From CAZHWR01 sp964536085 (GTDB taxonomy: Bacteria > Bacillota > Clostridia > Oscillospirales > Ruminococcaceae), in the NCBI GenBank assembly GCA_964536085.1, contig CAZHWR010000073.1:1-5964 (forward strand): a stretch of 5,964 nucleotides of DNA, in the 5' to 3' direction. The translations under genes were made by a program, and so were the position numbers. Numbering within the stretch: the stretch's first letter is position 1; every line of letters starts with the position of its first letter. The notes under the pieces were generated by a model, which saw only the letters and a list, made by a program, of their open reading frames with translations, did not search any database and had not been told where the DNA came from. This document shows positions 1 to 5,632 of the stretch, piece by piece.

Positions 1-1
1 T

Positions 2-466
2 CGAGGTCAAAAACATTCAGCCGCCCAGCTCTATCCGCGAAGCAATGGAAAAACAGAAGAATCGGGAAGCGCAACATATTCCGTAAACTTCTATAATACC
101 AAGCAAACAGATCTGTACATAAACAGAAACAGCCCATTTGCGGAGCATAAAATAACAAGCAAAACGGGAGCGAGAAATACGGGTATCGCCGGCGCAAGCA
201 CAAATCACGCGGGAGTAGATAGGAGTATGACAAATGAGGAGATAAAGCTTCCCATAGATGTCACATATGTGTCATCGGGCAGCAACAGTGCCCGCGGTAA
301 ATGGATAAAGGTCAAAGATGAAAACGGGTACATACTCCAATATCAGCATCTTAGCAGATACGGCGGACAGCTACGGCATATGGACGGATATATACAAAGA
401 AGCGAAAAACGGTTGCCGGTATCTGGATTTTTTGCCCGTGTTTTCGGGCGAACTGCCCGACATTGA
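2..466 (+). pseudogene. M23 peptidase fragment, truncated at both ends
   Basis: This frame is open from the left edge to a TGA at 464-466 and has no convincing start inside the window (the ATG at 227 lies within the conserved domain and its AGGAG is only 1 base away). Roughly bases 110-361 read like an M23 (lysostaphin/LytM-type) zinc endopeptidase that cuts peptidoglycan cross-bridges. An ITSKTGARN segment precedes NHAGVD, the HxxxD first zinc motif, and then come GKWIKVKDENGY and YQHLSRY, where the His matches the mid-domain catalytic His of lysostaphin. The second zinc motif (HLHF-like HxH) should follow but does not: after about base 361 the frame gives unrelated residues, while another frame becomes coding. 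The enzyme therefore cannot be active as encoded. M23 and other wall hydrolases are common in conjugation and phage modules, so this is probably a relic of a neighbouring module. The family call rests on motif spacing alone. Confidence 0.55.
3..86 (+). CDS. possible C-terminal tail of an upstream protein
   Basis: In a second frame, bases 3-83 encode 27 residues, including PPSSIREAMEKQKNREAQ, ending at TAA 84-86. The peptide is charged and helix-forming. It recalls the PSIRE-type charged tails I associate with accessory proteins of clostridial mobile elements, and more loosely the PPxxIxEAMEKQ stretch of stomatin/SPFH proteins. It overlaps the frame that continues into the M23 fragment, so only one of the two is likely to be translated here. 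If this one is real, the M23 fragment has no start at all. At 27 codons, a stop-free run is not statistically meaningful. I cannot name the gene. Confidence 0.3.
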   Translation, partial: EVKNIQPPSSIREAMEKQKNREAQHIP

Positions 467-782
467 CGGCTTTGACGCCGTCATTGAGGACTACGGCTTG
501 CCGGATGGCTTTACTTCATCCTTTGATTCCGCTGATATAAAGGTTATCGTATCGACGTGCAAGCCCAAAAGCCTGACCGCCGTATACAGCCTGTACAACG
601 CTTTTGCCCTCAAAAGCGGCACGATTTTGCTGCTGAATCTTGCGTCGCGGAATGAACGGCTTGACCTCAAAGAGCTTTTCGCGAAAAGCAATGTATTGTT
701 TGCGGAGTTTGAACCCGATATTTTTAACGGTACCGCAAATGCGGAAACATACGACAAAATCTTGGAAGCTGGAGGAATGTAA
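318..782 (+). CDS. C-terminal half of a MinD/CpaE-like ATPase (P-loop missing)
   Basis: The frame encodes 154 residues from ATG 318 (AAAGG at 308-312, five-base spacer) to TAA 780-782. The first dozen or so residues are read out of the M23-type sequence in a shifted frame, so coding that resembles a conserved protein begins near base 355. From about residue 40 it looks like the second half of a ParA/MinD/CpaE fold: a Walker B-like strand FDAVIEDYG (Asp58), a hydrophobic strand DIKVIVSTCKPKSLTAVYS (73-91), a strand ILLLNLASRNER, and a C-terminal segment VLFAEFEPDIFNG. These steps run parallel to residues 117-217 of the TadZ-like protein encoded at 1457-2188. No P-loop is present, so it should not hydrolyse ATP. 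It is either a 5'-truncated pseudogene left by the joint at about 355, or a shortened protein still made from ATG 318. Its 3' end carries the ribosome binding site of the next gene and abuts it directly. Confidence 0.6.
   Translation: MKTGTYSNISILADTADSYGIWTDIYKEAKNGCRYLDFLPVFSGELPDIDGFDAVIEDYGLPDGFTSSFDSADIKVIVSTCKPKSLTAVYSLYNAFALKSGTILLLNLASRNERLDLKELFAKSNVLFAEFEPDIFNGTANAETYDKILEAGGM
771..776 (+). promoter_or_regulatory. ribosome binding site for the GTG-started SAF gene
   Basis: GGAGGA lies seven to eight bases before GTG 783, inside the last codons of the preceding reading frame. It supports the GTG as the true start, which is further supported by a Lys-rich N-terminus followed by a membrane segment beginning immediately after it. 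Confidence 0.75.
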
Positions 783-1457
783 GTGAAAAACATAAAAGAG
801 CTTATAAAAAGCAAATACGTCATTTTTGGCTTATGCGTTTTACTTTCGGCAATTATTGCCTTTGTGCTTATTCCGAACCAAAACAAGAAAAACGCCGAGG
901 GCGTGGAAGTGATAAAAACAAAAAGCATAGTGTCAAAGGGCAGTATAATAACAGAAGATATATTGACAGAGGTACTCAGCACGGAAGCTCCGGCGGGAGC
1001 AATAACCGATAAGGACAAAATTATCGGCAAGTACGCCGTAACGGATATATACCCCGACGACTACATTTTACCCTCAAAGCTCAGTACGTCAAGGGCGGAC
1101 AGCAACCTATACAAGGCTGACGCCGAAAACGACCGTTACGCCGTTGCCGTAACAATGGACAATCTTTCATCATCCGTCGGCGGCAAGGTTGAAGAAGGCG
1201 ATACCGTTTCCGTTTACGGCTACAACGACGAGGACGGTCTTATTGTTGTTCCCGAATTGATGAGCTTAGAGGTGCTTGCCGTATACGGAAGCAAAGGCGA
1301 AAGCATAACGGAGGGTACAATTCCCGCGTCCGTAACGCTCCTTTGCTCAAAGGCACAGGCAGAACAACTCATAACCCTTGAAAACAACAGTACAATACAT
1401 CTTGCCTTTGCGGGTATGGGCGGAGAAGAAGAAACAACAGAGGAAGGTGAAAGCTGA
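783..1457 (+). CDS. cpaB: CpaB/RcpC-like SAF-domain pilus assembly protein
   Basis: This is a 224-residue membrane-anchored protein. Residues 1-11 are basic, residues about 12-30 form one transmembrane helix (VIFGLCVLLSAIIAFVLI), and the rest should lie outside the membrane. Residues about 43-101 match an SAF domain: a V(I)KTKSIVSKGSIITEDIL strand-turn, then a PAGAITDKDKIIGKYAV segment and DIYPDDYILPSKL, the usual SAF order. Residues about 117-210 fit the RcpC/CpaB C-terminal domain (YAVAVTMDN, GGKVEEGDTVSVYGY, SLEVLAVYG, VTLLCSKAQAEQLITLE). The tail is acidic (EEETTEEGES). In Gram-negative Tad systems this protein works with the secretin. Here no secretin exists, so an organising or wall-spanning role is inference. 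It is shorter than typical proteobacterial CpaB. It starts at GTG directly after the previous stop and overlaps the next gene by one base (TGATG), which suggests translational coupling. Confidence 0.85.
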   Translation: MKNIKELIKSKYVIFGLCVLLSAIIAFVLIPNQNKKNAEGVEVIKTKSIVSKGSIITEDILTEVLSTEAPAGAITDKDKIIGKYAVTDIYPDDYILPSKLSTSRADSNLYKADAENDRYAVAVTMDNLSSSVGGKVEEGDTVSVYGYNDEDGLIVVPELMSLEVLAVYGSKGESITEGTIPASVTLLCSKAQAEQLITLENNSTIHLAFAGMGGEEETTEEGES

Positions 1458-2188
1458 TGGGTAGACTGATTGCGGTAACAGGCTTCGGCGGCAAAACGAC
1501 CGCAGCGGTAAACCTGTCTTGGCTTCTCAGCGATAACGATTTGACCTGCTTATTTGACACAGACCTTTCTTGCGGCAGTATAGGTTACTTTTTCGGCACA
1601 GAAATTCCACCCGAAAAAAGCTTCAGCAAAATAAGCCACTCCGGCGATGTGGATTTGGCGGCGGCGGTTTTCCCCGTACCTGACAGGGATAATCTTTTTT
1701 TACTGTCGGCGCACAGCGAAACAACATACTTTGACCATCTCGGCAAGGACAGTCAACTGAATGACGAGCATATAAAGGAGCTGATAACAGAGCTTAAAAA
1801 CAAATTTGATTACACCGTAGTCGATTGCGAGGCTGCGCCGAACAATCCATACAAGCTATGGGCTTTGGTATATGCGAACGTGGTTGTCAACCTGATACAC
1901 CCCAATGTGCAGGGACTTGTACGGGCAAAAGCCTCAAAACCGTTTATTGACAAATTCCCGACGGCTATAAATGTTTTATACGCAAATGAAAACAATATCA
2001 GTCTGCACCGTGCGGAAGAAATGTACGGCGCGTCCTTCGACGTCAATGTCCCGTATGATCCTGCTGTCAAGCAGGCGGCGAACGAGGGCGTTCCGGCGGT
2101 TGGAGGGAAAAAAGCTAAATCGGATTACGCAAAAGCGATGAAGGAACTGCTAAAGCTGATAAGAGGAGGGATTACAGGTGGCGATTGA
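1457..2188 (+). CDS. cpaE: TadZ/CpaE-like pilus localisation ATPase
   Basis: A 243-residue cytoplasmic protein of the ParA/MinD/CpaE superfamily. It starts MGRLIAVTGFGGKTT; the P-loop is GFGGKTT (Gly9-Thr15), shorter than the family's KGGxGKTT, and the signature Lys is replaced by Thr8. Later elements are in order: switch I-like FDTDLSCGSIGYFFG (33-47), Walker B-like FDYTVVDCEAAP (Asp123), a strand NVVVNLIHPNVQGLV, a base-contact-type NVLYANENN, and a C-terminal VNVPYDPAVKQAANEG typical of this fold. There is no N-terminal receiver-like domain as in Caulobacter CpaE; the protein is essentially the ATPase domain. TadZ/CpaE proteins mark the assembly site for the Tad machine, and its position between cpaB and cpaF is the classical one. 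ATG 1457 overlaps the preceding TGA, with AAGGTG seven bases upstream. The family assignment is firm; whether it hydrolyses ATP is doubtful. Confidence 0.85.
   Translation: MGRLIAVTGFGGKTTAAVNLSWLLSDNDLTCLFDTDLSCGSIGYFFGTEIPPEKSFSKISHSGDVDLAAAVFPVPDRDNLFLLSAHSETTYFDHLGKDSQLNDEHIKELITELKNKFDYTVVDCEAAPNNPYKLWALVYANVVVNLIHPNVQGLVRAKASKPFIDKFPTAINVLYANENNISLHRAEEMYGASFDVNVPYDPAVKQAANEGVPAVGGKKAKSDYAKAMKELLKLIRGGITGGD
2162..2170 (+). promoter_or_regulatory. ribosome binding site for cpaF
   Basis: AGAGGAGGG ends seven bases before GTG 2178 and lies within the last codons of the TadZ-like gene. It selects the GTG start, so the two genes overlap by 11 bases and are probably translationally coupled. 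Confidence 0.8.
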
Positions 2189-3593
2189 TATTTTTGACGC
2201 GGTATATGAGCTGGAGCAGCGTCACGAAAGCGGCGACACAACGGCTGTACACGCCGTAAAGGAAAAAGCCGTGCCTAAACCGTATATAGAAATACTTACA
2301 ACAATACGAAACGTCGTAAGCAAAAATCACGCCGACGAGCTGAGTAAGGTTATCACATCAAAGGACAGTGCGGAGGTTTTGAAACGGCTAATATCGTCAT
2401 ATGTAATCAAGCTTAATCTCCTATGCGCCGAAATAAAGGAAAATTCCGCGCTGTGCGAAAAGCTATATGAGGATATGGCGGGTTTCGGCTTCCTAACAAA
2501 ATATCTCTACGATCCCAACGTAGAAGAGATAAACATTAATTCGTGGGAAGACGTCGAGGTTGAATACGCGGGCGGAGATGTTGAAAAAATCGGTGATACC
2601 TTCCTAAGCCCGACACAAAGTATCGACATTACGAAAAAAATGGTTGCTCTCGGCGGCTTGGTGCTTGACGGAAGCGAACCCGTGCAGGACAGCTATATGT
2701 CACAGGGCGTAAGAATATCCGCAACCATCAGCCCCGTAAACGACAAGGAAATCGGAGCGTCGGCTTCCATTCGTAAACAGCGTGAAGACACCTTCACCGC
2801 AGACGATATGTTAAACCTCGGCACCTGTACAAAAGAGGAAATGGACTTTGTCTATCTCTGTCTTACAAGCGGTATATCGGTTGCTTTCGCGGGCGGAACA
2901 TCAAGCGGCAAAACCACCGACTTAAACGTATTTTTAAATTTGTGCCCCGAATATTATCGCATCGTGACGATCGAAGAAGGAGTACGCGAGCTACGGCTCA
3001 TAAAGCGCGACGAAAACGGGCGCGTAAGCAACCGCGTTGTAAACTGGATTACCTGCCCGTCCGCAAAGGTGGACAGTCAACGGCTCGTAAAAGCGTCACT
3101 GCGCTATCACCCGCATATCATCGTTCCGGCGGAAATGCGCGGCAGTGAAGCCTTGGATGCGCAGGAAGCGGCAAGAACGGGACATACGGTCGCAACAACG
3201 CTACACGCAAACTCCGCTGCGGACGCGTATGCAAGAATACTGTCCATGTGTGAGCAAAGCGGTCACGTCAGCTCTGAGACAAGACTTGCGAAAAATATCG
3301 TAGACGCTTTCCCGATTGTGGTGTATAAGAAAAAAATGATAGACGGCAGCCGCAAATATCTAAGCATTGTGGAAGGTATTTCGTACCAAAACGACGATTT
3401 CATCTGCAATGATATTTTCCGCTTCCGAAACGGCGGTATGGGAAATAACGGCAAAATCAACGGTCAGCACTATCAGGTCGGTCGAATTTCCGACAAGATT
3501 GCGGATCGTATGCTTGAAAACGGCGCGCCGCTCAGTGAAATCTCCAAATATGCGTCGGCACAATGGACCGAAGGCATGGGAGGGATAACATGA
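2178..3593 (+). CDS. cpaF: CpaF/TadA-type secretion ATPase
   Basis: A 471-residue GSPII_E/VirB11-family ATPase, the motor that powers Tad pilus assembly as a cytoplasmic hexamer at the membrane. An N-terminal helical region (to about 100) leads into the usual GFGFLTKYLYDPNVEEININ segment of the N-terminal domain (about 103-122). The catalytic core shows Walker A GGTSSGKTT (239-247), an Asp-box equivalent TIEEGVREL (264-272; normally TxEDxxEL), a Walker B region HIIVPAEMRGSEALDAQEA with Glu319, and the His box TTLHANSAADA with His343. An arginine-rich KASLRYHPH stretch precedes Walker B, as in CpaF. The length matches CpaF. Compared with the consensus, Walker A has Ser for Gly (GGTGSGKT), the Asp box has Glu-Glu for Glu-Asp, and Walker B has Ala-Glu for Gly-Glu; the Lys, Thr, Glu and His catalytic residues remain, so activity is expected. 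It starts at GTG 2178 (strong ribosome binding site) and overlaps the next gene by four bases. Confidence 0.95.
   Translation: MAIDIFDAVYELEQRHESGDTTAVHAVKEKAVPKPYIEILTTIRNVVSKNHADELSKVITSKDSAEVLKRLISSYVIKLNLLCAEIKENSALCEKLYEDMAGFGFLTKYLYDPNVEEININSWEDVEVEYAGGDVEKIGDTFLSPTQSIDITKKMVALGGLVLDGSEPVQDSYMSQGVRISATISPVNDKEIGASASIRKQREDTFTADDMLNLGTCTKEEMDFVYLCLTSGISVAFAGGTSSGKTTDLNVFLNLCPEYYRIVTIEEGVRELRLIKRDENGRVSNRVVNWITCPSAKVDSQRLVKASLRYHPHIIVPAEMRGSEALDAQEAARTGHTVATTLHANSAADAYARILSMCEQSGHVSSETRLAKNIVDAFPIVVYKKKMIDGSRKYLSIVEGISYQNDDFICNDIFRFRNGGMGNNGKINGQHYQVGRISDKIADRMLENGAPLSEISKYASAQWTEGMGGIT
3578..3584 (+). promoter_or_regulatory. ribosome binding site that fixes the tadB start
   Basis: GGGAGGG lies five bases before ATG 3590. 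The longer in-frame ATG at 3563 has no such site and would prepend nine hydrophilic residues to a membrane helix, so 3590 is preferred. The ATGA overlap with the cpaF stop is typical of coupled genes. Confidence 0.8.
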
Positions 3594-4501
3594 GAATAGC
3601 TGTATTCATACTGCTGTGTGCGGGATTTTTCGTGCTTGTATTTATGCGGAAAAAGCCGACGGTCATAAAACTGAGACGCATTGAGGACGCAGACAGAAGA
3701 TTAAAAGAAAATAAGCGCCTGAACATTGCGGGCAAAAAACTCACAAAATGGGAAAAATTCAAGGCAAACGCGACGGCGGCTTTGGAGCATTCCAAACTGT
3801 CGTTCACTCAATACCTGTATATCATGGGAGGATTGAGCGTTACAGGAGCGGTTTTGGGCTTAATATGGCACGGGAACATATTCTTGGCGCTTGTTTTGGT
3901 GGGCGGCTTGCCCGTCATACCGTGGTGGATATTGGGCGTCAAAACCACAAGATACAAACAGTGGCTGTCGGAACAAATAGAAACGGTACTCGGAATTATC
4001 ACTAACACATATATGTCAACCGACAGCATTACCGACGCTATTAAGAAAAATCTTCCCAATATCGAAATGCCGCTGCGCAAGGTTTTTCAAGATTTTGTGA
4101 CCTCGAAAACCTTTATAGACAGCTCAGATGTGCGCAATATACGCCGCATGAGAGAAGCTGTGGACAATCCCTTTTGGCGCGAATGGTGCGATGTGCTGAT
4201 ACTTTGCCAGCAAGACAGGCTGCACAAGCAAAGTCTTTCGCCCATAATAAAAAAGATGGCTGATGTGCGCCAGATAAACGAGGAGCTTGCAACCGAAACC
4301 GCGGCAATATACAAGGATTTCGTAAGCGTGGAAGCGGTTGTTTTGGCAAATATACCGATGCTTCGCTTCCTTAACAAGGACTGGTATGATATACTCGTAG
4401 GCACCTTGGGAGGACAGATTTTGATAGCGATTACCTTCCTTGTGGCAATACTCGGCACGGCATATGTCATCAAAATAAACAAACCCGCAAGTCTTTCATA
4501 G
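3590..4501 (+). CDS. tadB: TadB-like membrane platform protein
   Basis: A 303-residue integral membrane protein of the type II secretion F (T2SSF) superfamily that, with TadC, forms the platform on which CpaF acts. A hydrophobic helix at 3-19 is followed by a basic cytoplasmic stretch (20-72). A helix pair lies at about 75-93 and 96-115 (YIMGGLSVTGAVLGLIW; FLALVLVGGLPVIPWWIL). A cytoplasmic helical T2SSF domain runs about 118-265 (including TNTYMSTDSITDAIKKNLP and REWCDVLILCQQDR), and a C-terminal helix lies at 268-294. This is the TadB topology. The gene sits directly after cpaF with an ATGA overlap and is followed 11 bases later by tadC. Sequence conservation within TadB is usually low, so the name rests on topology, the T2SSF-like domain and position between cpaF and tadC. 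Residues 45-50 (NIAGKK) are encoded by a 17-base stretch repeated exactly in tadC. Confidence 0.85.
   Translation: MRIAVFILLCAGFFVLVFMRKKPTVIKLRRIEDADRRLKENKRLNIAGKKLTKWEKFKANATAALEHSKLSFTQYLYIMGGLSVTGAVLGLIWHGNIFLALVLVGGLPVIPWWILGVKTTRYKQWLSEQIETVLGIITNTYMSTDSITDAIKKNLPNIEMPLRKVFQDFVTSKTFIDSSDVRNIRRMREAVDNPFWREWCDVLILCQQDRLHKQSLSPIIKKMADVRQINEELATETAAIYKDFVSVEAVVLANIPMLRFLNKDWYDILVGTLGGQILIAITFLVAILGTAYVIKINKPASLS
3723..3739 (+). repeat. 17-base direct repeat, copy in tadB
   Basis: ACATTGCGGGCAAAAAA occurs here and again at 4625-4641. Both copies are in the same codon phase and encode IAGKK just after the first membrane helix of TadB and TadC. Confidence 0.7.
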
Positions 4502-4509
4502 GAGGTGAT
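4500..4509 (+). promoter_or_regulatory. full-consensus ribosome binding site for tadC
   Basis: AGGAGGTGAT is a complete complement to the 3' end of 16S rRNA, overlapping the TAG stop of tadB and placed seven bases (from AGGAGG) before GTG 4513. The GTG inside the site (4506-4508 region) opens no long frame, so GTG 4513 is the start. Confidence 0.8.
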
Positions 4510-4512
4510 AAA

Positions 4513-5394
4513 GTGAGCGCTTTTTTAAGATTACTTTTTATTCTGATTCTCTCATACGGGCTGTTTACGCTGGCACGCTGCTTTATCACATTTCCGTCGA
4601 TAAAGACAGACAAAATCGTAAAAGACATTGCGGGCAAAAAATCCAAAAGCGTAACCCTCGACGGGTCAATCCTTGCCCCCATCATTAAGTTTGCGGCGTT
4701 ATTTATTAGAATCGACGAATACAAGCGCAACAAAATGGTGCGCACCCTTGCCCGCGCCGACATACTCATGACGCCGGAGGAATATCAAGCAAAGGCAATC
4801 GTCATATCGGCACTCATAATATGCGCGTCGCTGCTTGCCATACCGTTGGGCATACCCATGTTCTCCCTTTTCGGTGTGTTGTTGGGCGTCGTAATGTACT
4901 TTAAGTATATGCATCAGGCGGACGACAAAATTCGGGAGCTTAATATGGGAATCATAAACGAACTTCCCCGCTTCGTCCGCACATACAACAGCGCGTCTAA
5001 AACAGACCGCCGACTGCGGAGCTGCGTGGAAAAGTATGTCGAAATTGCCGGTCCGCTCAAATATGATCTCAATGTGCTTCTGGCGGAACTGCGTACAAAC
5101 GTGGACGAAACCGAAGCTCTTACCCACCTCGCCGAACGGGTAAATATATCTTATCTCACCGACTTCATCGGCGGCGTTATCGCCGCCAACGCCGGAGAGG
5201 ATCAATCAACTTTTTTTGCCATCACGGAACAAACAATGAATATGTTGGCAAAAGAAAATCTGAAAAAGGAGGTCGCAAAGCGCCCTTCAAAAATCAAACG
5301 CGCCACCATCGTCCTGACGGTCATGCTTATAGCCGTATATCTTTACGCCATCTTCATGAATCTGAAAACCGGACTTGGCGGCATAATTTCGTAG
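4513..5394 (+). CDS. tadC: TadC-like membrane platform protein
   Basis: A 293-residue integral membrane protein with the T2SSF architecture, partner of TadB in the inner-membrane platform. Helix 1 spans about 4-28, a basic cytoplasmic segment follows (29-94), two adjacent helices cover about 95-131 (AIVISALIICASLLAIPLG, then FSLFGVLLGVVMYF), a cytoplasmic helical domain runs about 135-262, and the last helix is about 264-284. The domain contains ELPRFVRTYNSASKTDRRL and LTHLAERVNISYLTDFIGGVI, which resemble the two half-domains of T2SSF proteins, followed by a basic EVAKRPSKIKRA stretch before the last helix as in TadC proteins. It starts at GTG behind a perfect ribosome binding site. The order tadB then tadC is that of known tad operons. 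Assignment to TadC rather than a second TadB is by position and topology. Confidence 0.83.
   Translation: MSAFLRLLFILILSYGLFTLARCFITFPSIKTDKIVKDIAGKKSKSVTLDGSILAPIIKFAALFIRIDEYKRNKMVRTLARADILMTPEEYQAKAIVISALIICASLLAIPLGIPMFSLFGVLLGVVMYFKYMHQADDKIRELNMGIINELPRFVRTYNSASKTDRRLRSCVEKYVEIAGPLKYDLNVLLAELRTNVDETEALTHLAERVNISYLTDFIGGVIAANAGEDQSTFFAITEQTMNMLAKENLKKEVAKRPSKIKRATIVLTVMLIAVYLYAIFMNLKTGLGGIIS
4625..4641 (+). repeat. 17-base direct repeat, copy in tadC
   Basis: Second copy of the exact repeat found at 3723-3739; here it encodes IAGKK at residues 39-43 of TadC, close to the equivalent position (46-50) of TadB. Confidence 0.7.
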
Positions 5395-5395
5395 G

Positions 5396-5403
5396 AAGGA
5401 GGT
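5396..5403 (+). promoter_or_regulatory. ribosome binding site for the small pilin-like gene
   Basis: AAGGAGGT follows the tadC stop directly and lies nine bases before ATG 5413. A second ATG follows at once (5416), so the exact initiator could be either of the two. Confidence 0.75.
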
Positions 5404-5412
5404 CTTCTGCTT

Positions 5413-5619
5413 ATGATGTACTTGACAGCCTGTGTTACTCAGTTGATGCAAAAAGTTTTTACTCCTCGCAAAAAGAAGGGAGAAGCGTACCTTGATATGC
5501 TTGTCAAAATCCTTATAGTCGTACTTTTGGGCGTCACGCTTCTCGGTTTGCTCAATACAGCCGTTCCCGATTTGTGGGGAGACGTAATTGACACCATACG
5601 CGAAAAATTCAAATTCTAA
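5413..5619 (+). CDS. 68-residue pilin-like protein (DUF6133-like)
   Basis: A small protein with a basic N-terminal region (PRKKK at 18-22), then GEAYLD (23-28), then one hydrophobic helix at about 29-50 (LVKILIVVLLGVTLLGLL), and a short polar tail ending EKFKF. The layout is that of a Tad/Flp or other type IV pilin precursor: a charged leader ending in Gly, an acidic residue five places later, and a helix. If cleavage follows Gly23, the +5 residue is Asp28 instead of the usual Glu, and there is no Flp-type Glu-Tyr pair. The G-E-x-Y-x-D pattern and size match what I recall of DUF6133 proteins from clostridial mobile elements, found next to tad genes. It is the best candidate for the major filament subunit in this window. 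It lies 18 bases after tadC and 13 before the next gene. Assignment as a pilin is inference from architecture and neighbours. Confidence 0.75.
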   Translation: MMYLTACVTQLMQKVFTPRKKKGEAYLDMLVKILIVVLLGVTLLGLLNTAVPDLWGDVIDTIREKFKF

Positions 5620-5632
5620 GGCGGAGATATAA

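Noticed and set aside
92..97. Perfect TATAAT hexamer as a -10 promoter element
   Set aside because: No recognisable -35 (TTGACA-like) sits 16-18 bases upstream (the region reads around gcgcaa), and no gene start follows for over 200 bases. It is plausible by chance in A/T-rich DNA.
350..356. Programmed +1 frameshift (CTT AGC) joining the M23 frame to the ATPase-like frame
   Set aside because: The M23 domain would still lack its second zinc motif and the ATPase its P-loop, so the fused product would contain two broken domains. A deletion joint explains both losses better.
434..459. Alternative hairpins GCCCG-loop-CGGGC and CGGGC-loop-GCCCG as an attenuator
   Set aside because: Stems are only five base pairs, lie inside a coding frame, and have no following T-run or leader peptide. 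They are most likely a by-product of codon use.
491..1030. 179-codon open frame on the - strand
   Set aside because: It lies antisense across two + strand genes, its product is Ser/Phe/Ile-rich without domain features, and there is no ribosome binding site support. It is a shadow of the coding strand.
3563..3589. Upstream ATG 3563 as the tadB start
   Set aside because: No ribosome binding site precedes it, it overlaps cpaF further, and ATG 3590 has GGGAGGG at five bases and starts directly into the first membrane helix.
4087..4482. 131-codon open frame on the - strand inside tadB
   Set aside because: It mirrors the T2SSF-domain coding region of tadB and shows no independent start signal or recognisable domain.
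4699..5205. 168-codon open frame on the - strand
   Set aside because: It is fully antisense to tadC, whose topology and start site are well supported. The composition (His, Val, Gly-rich) is what the mirrored codons would give.
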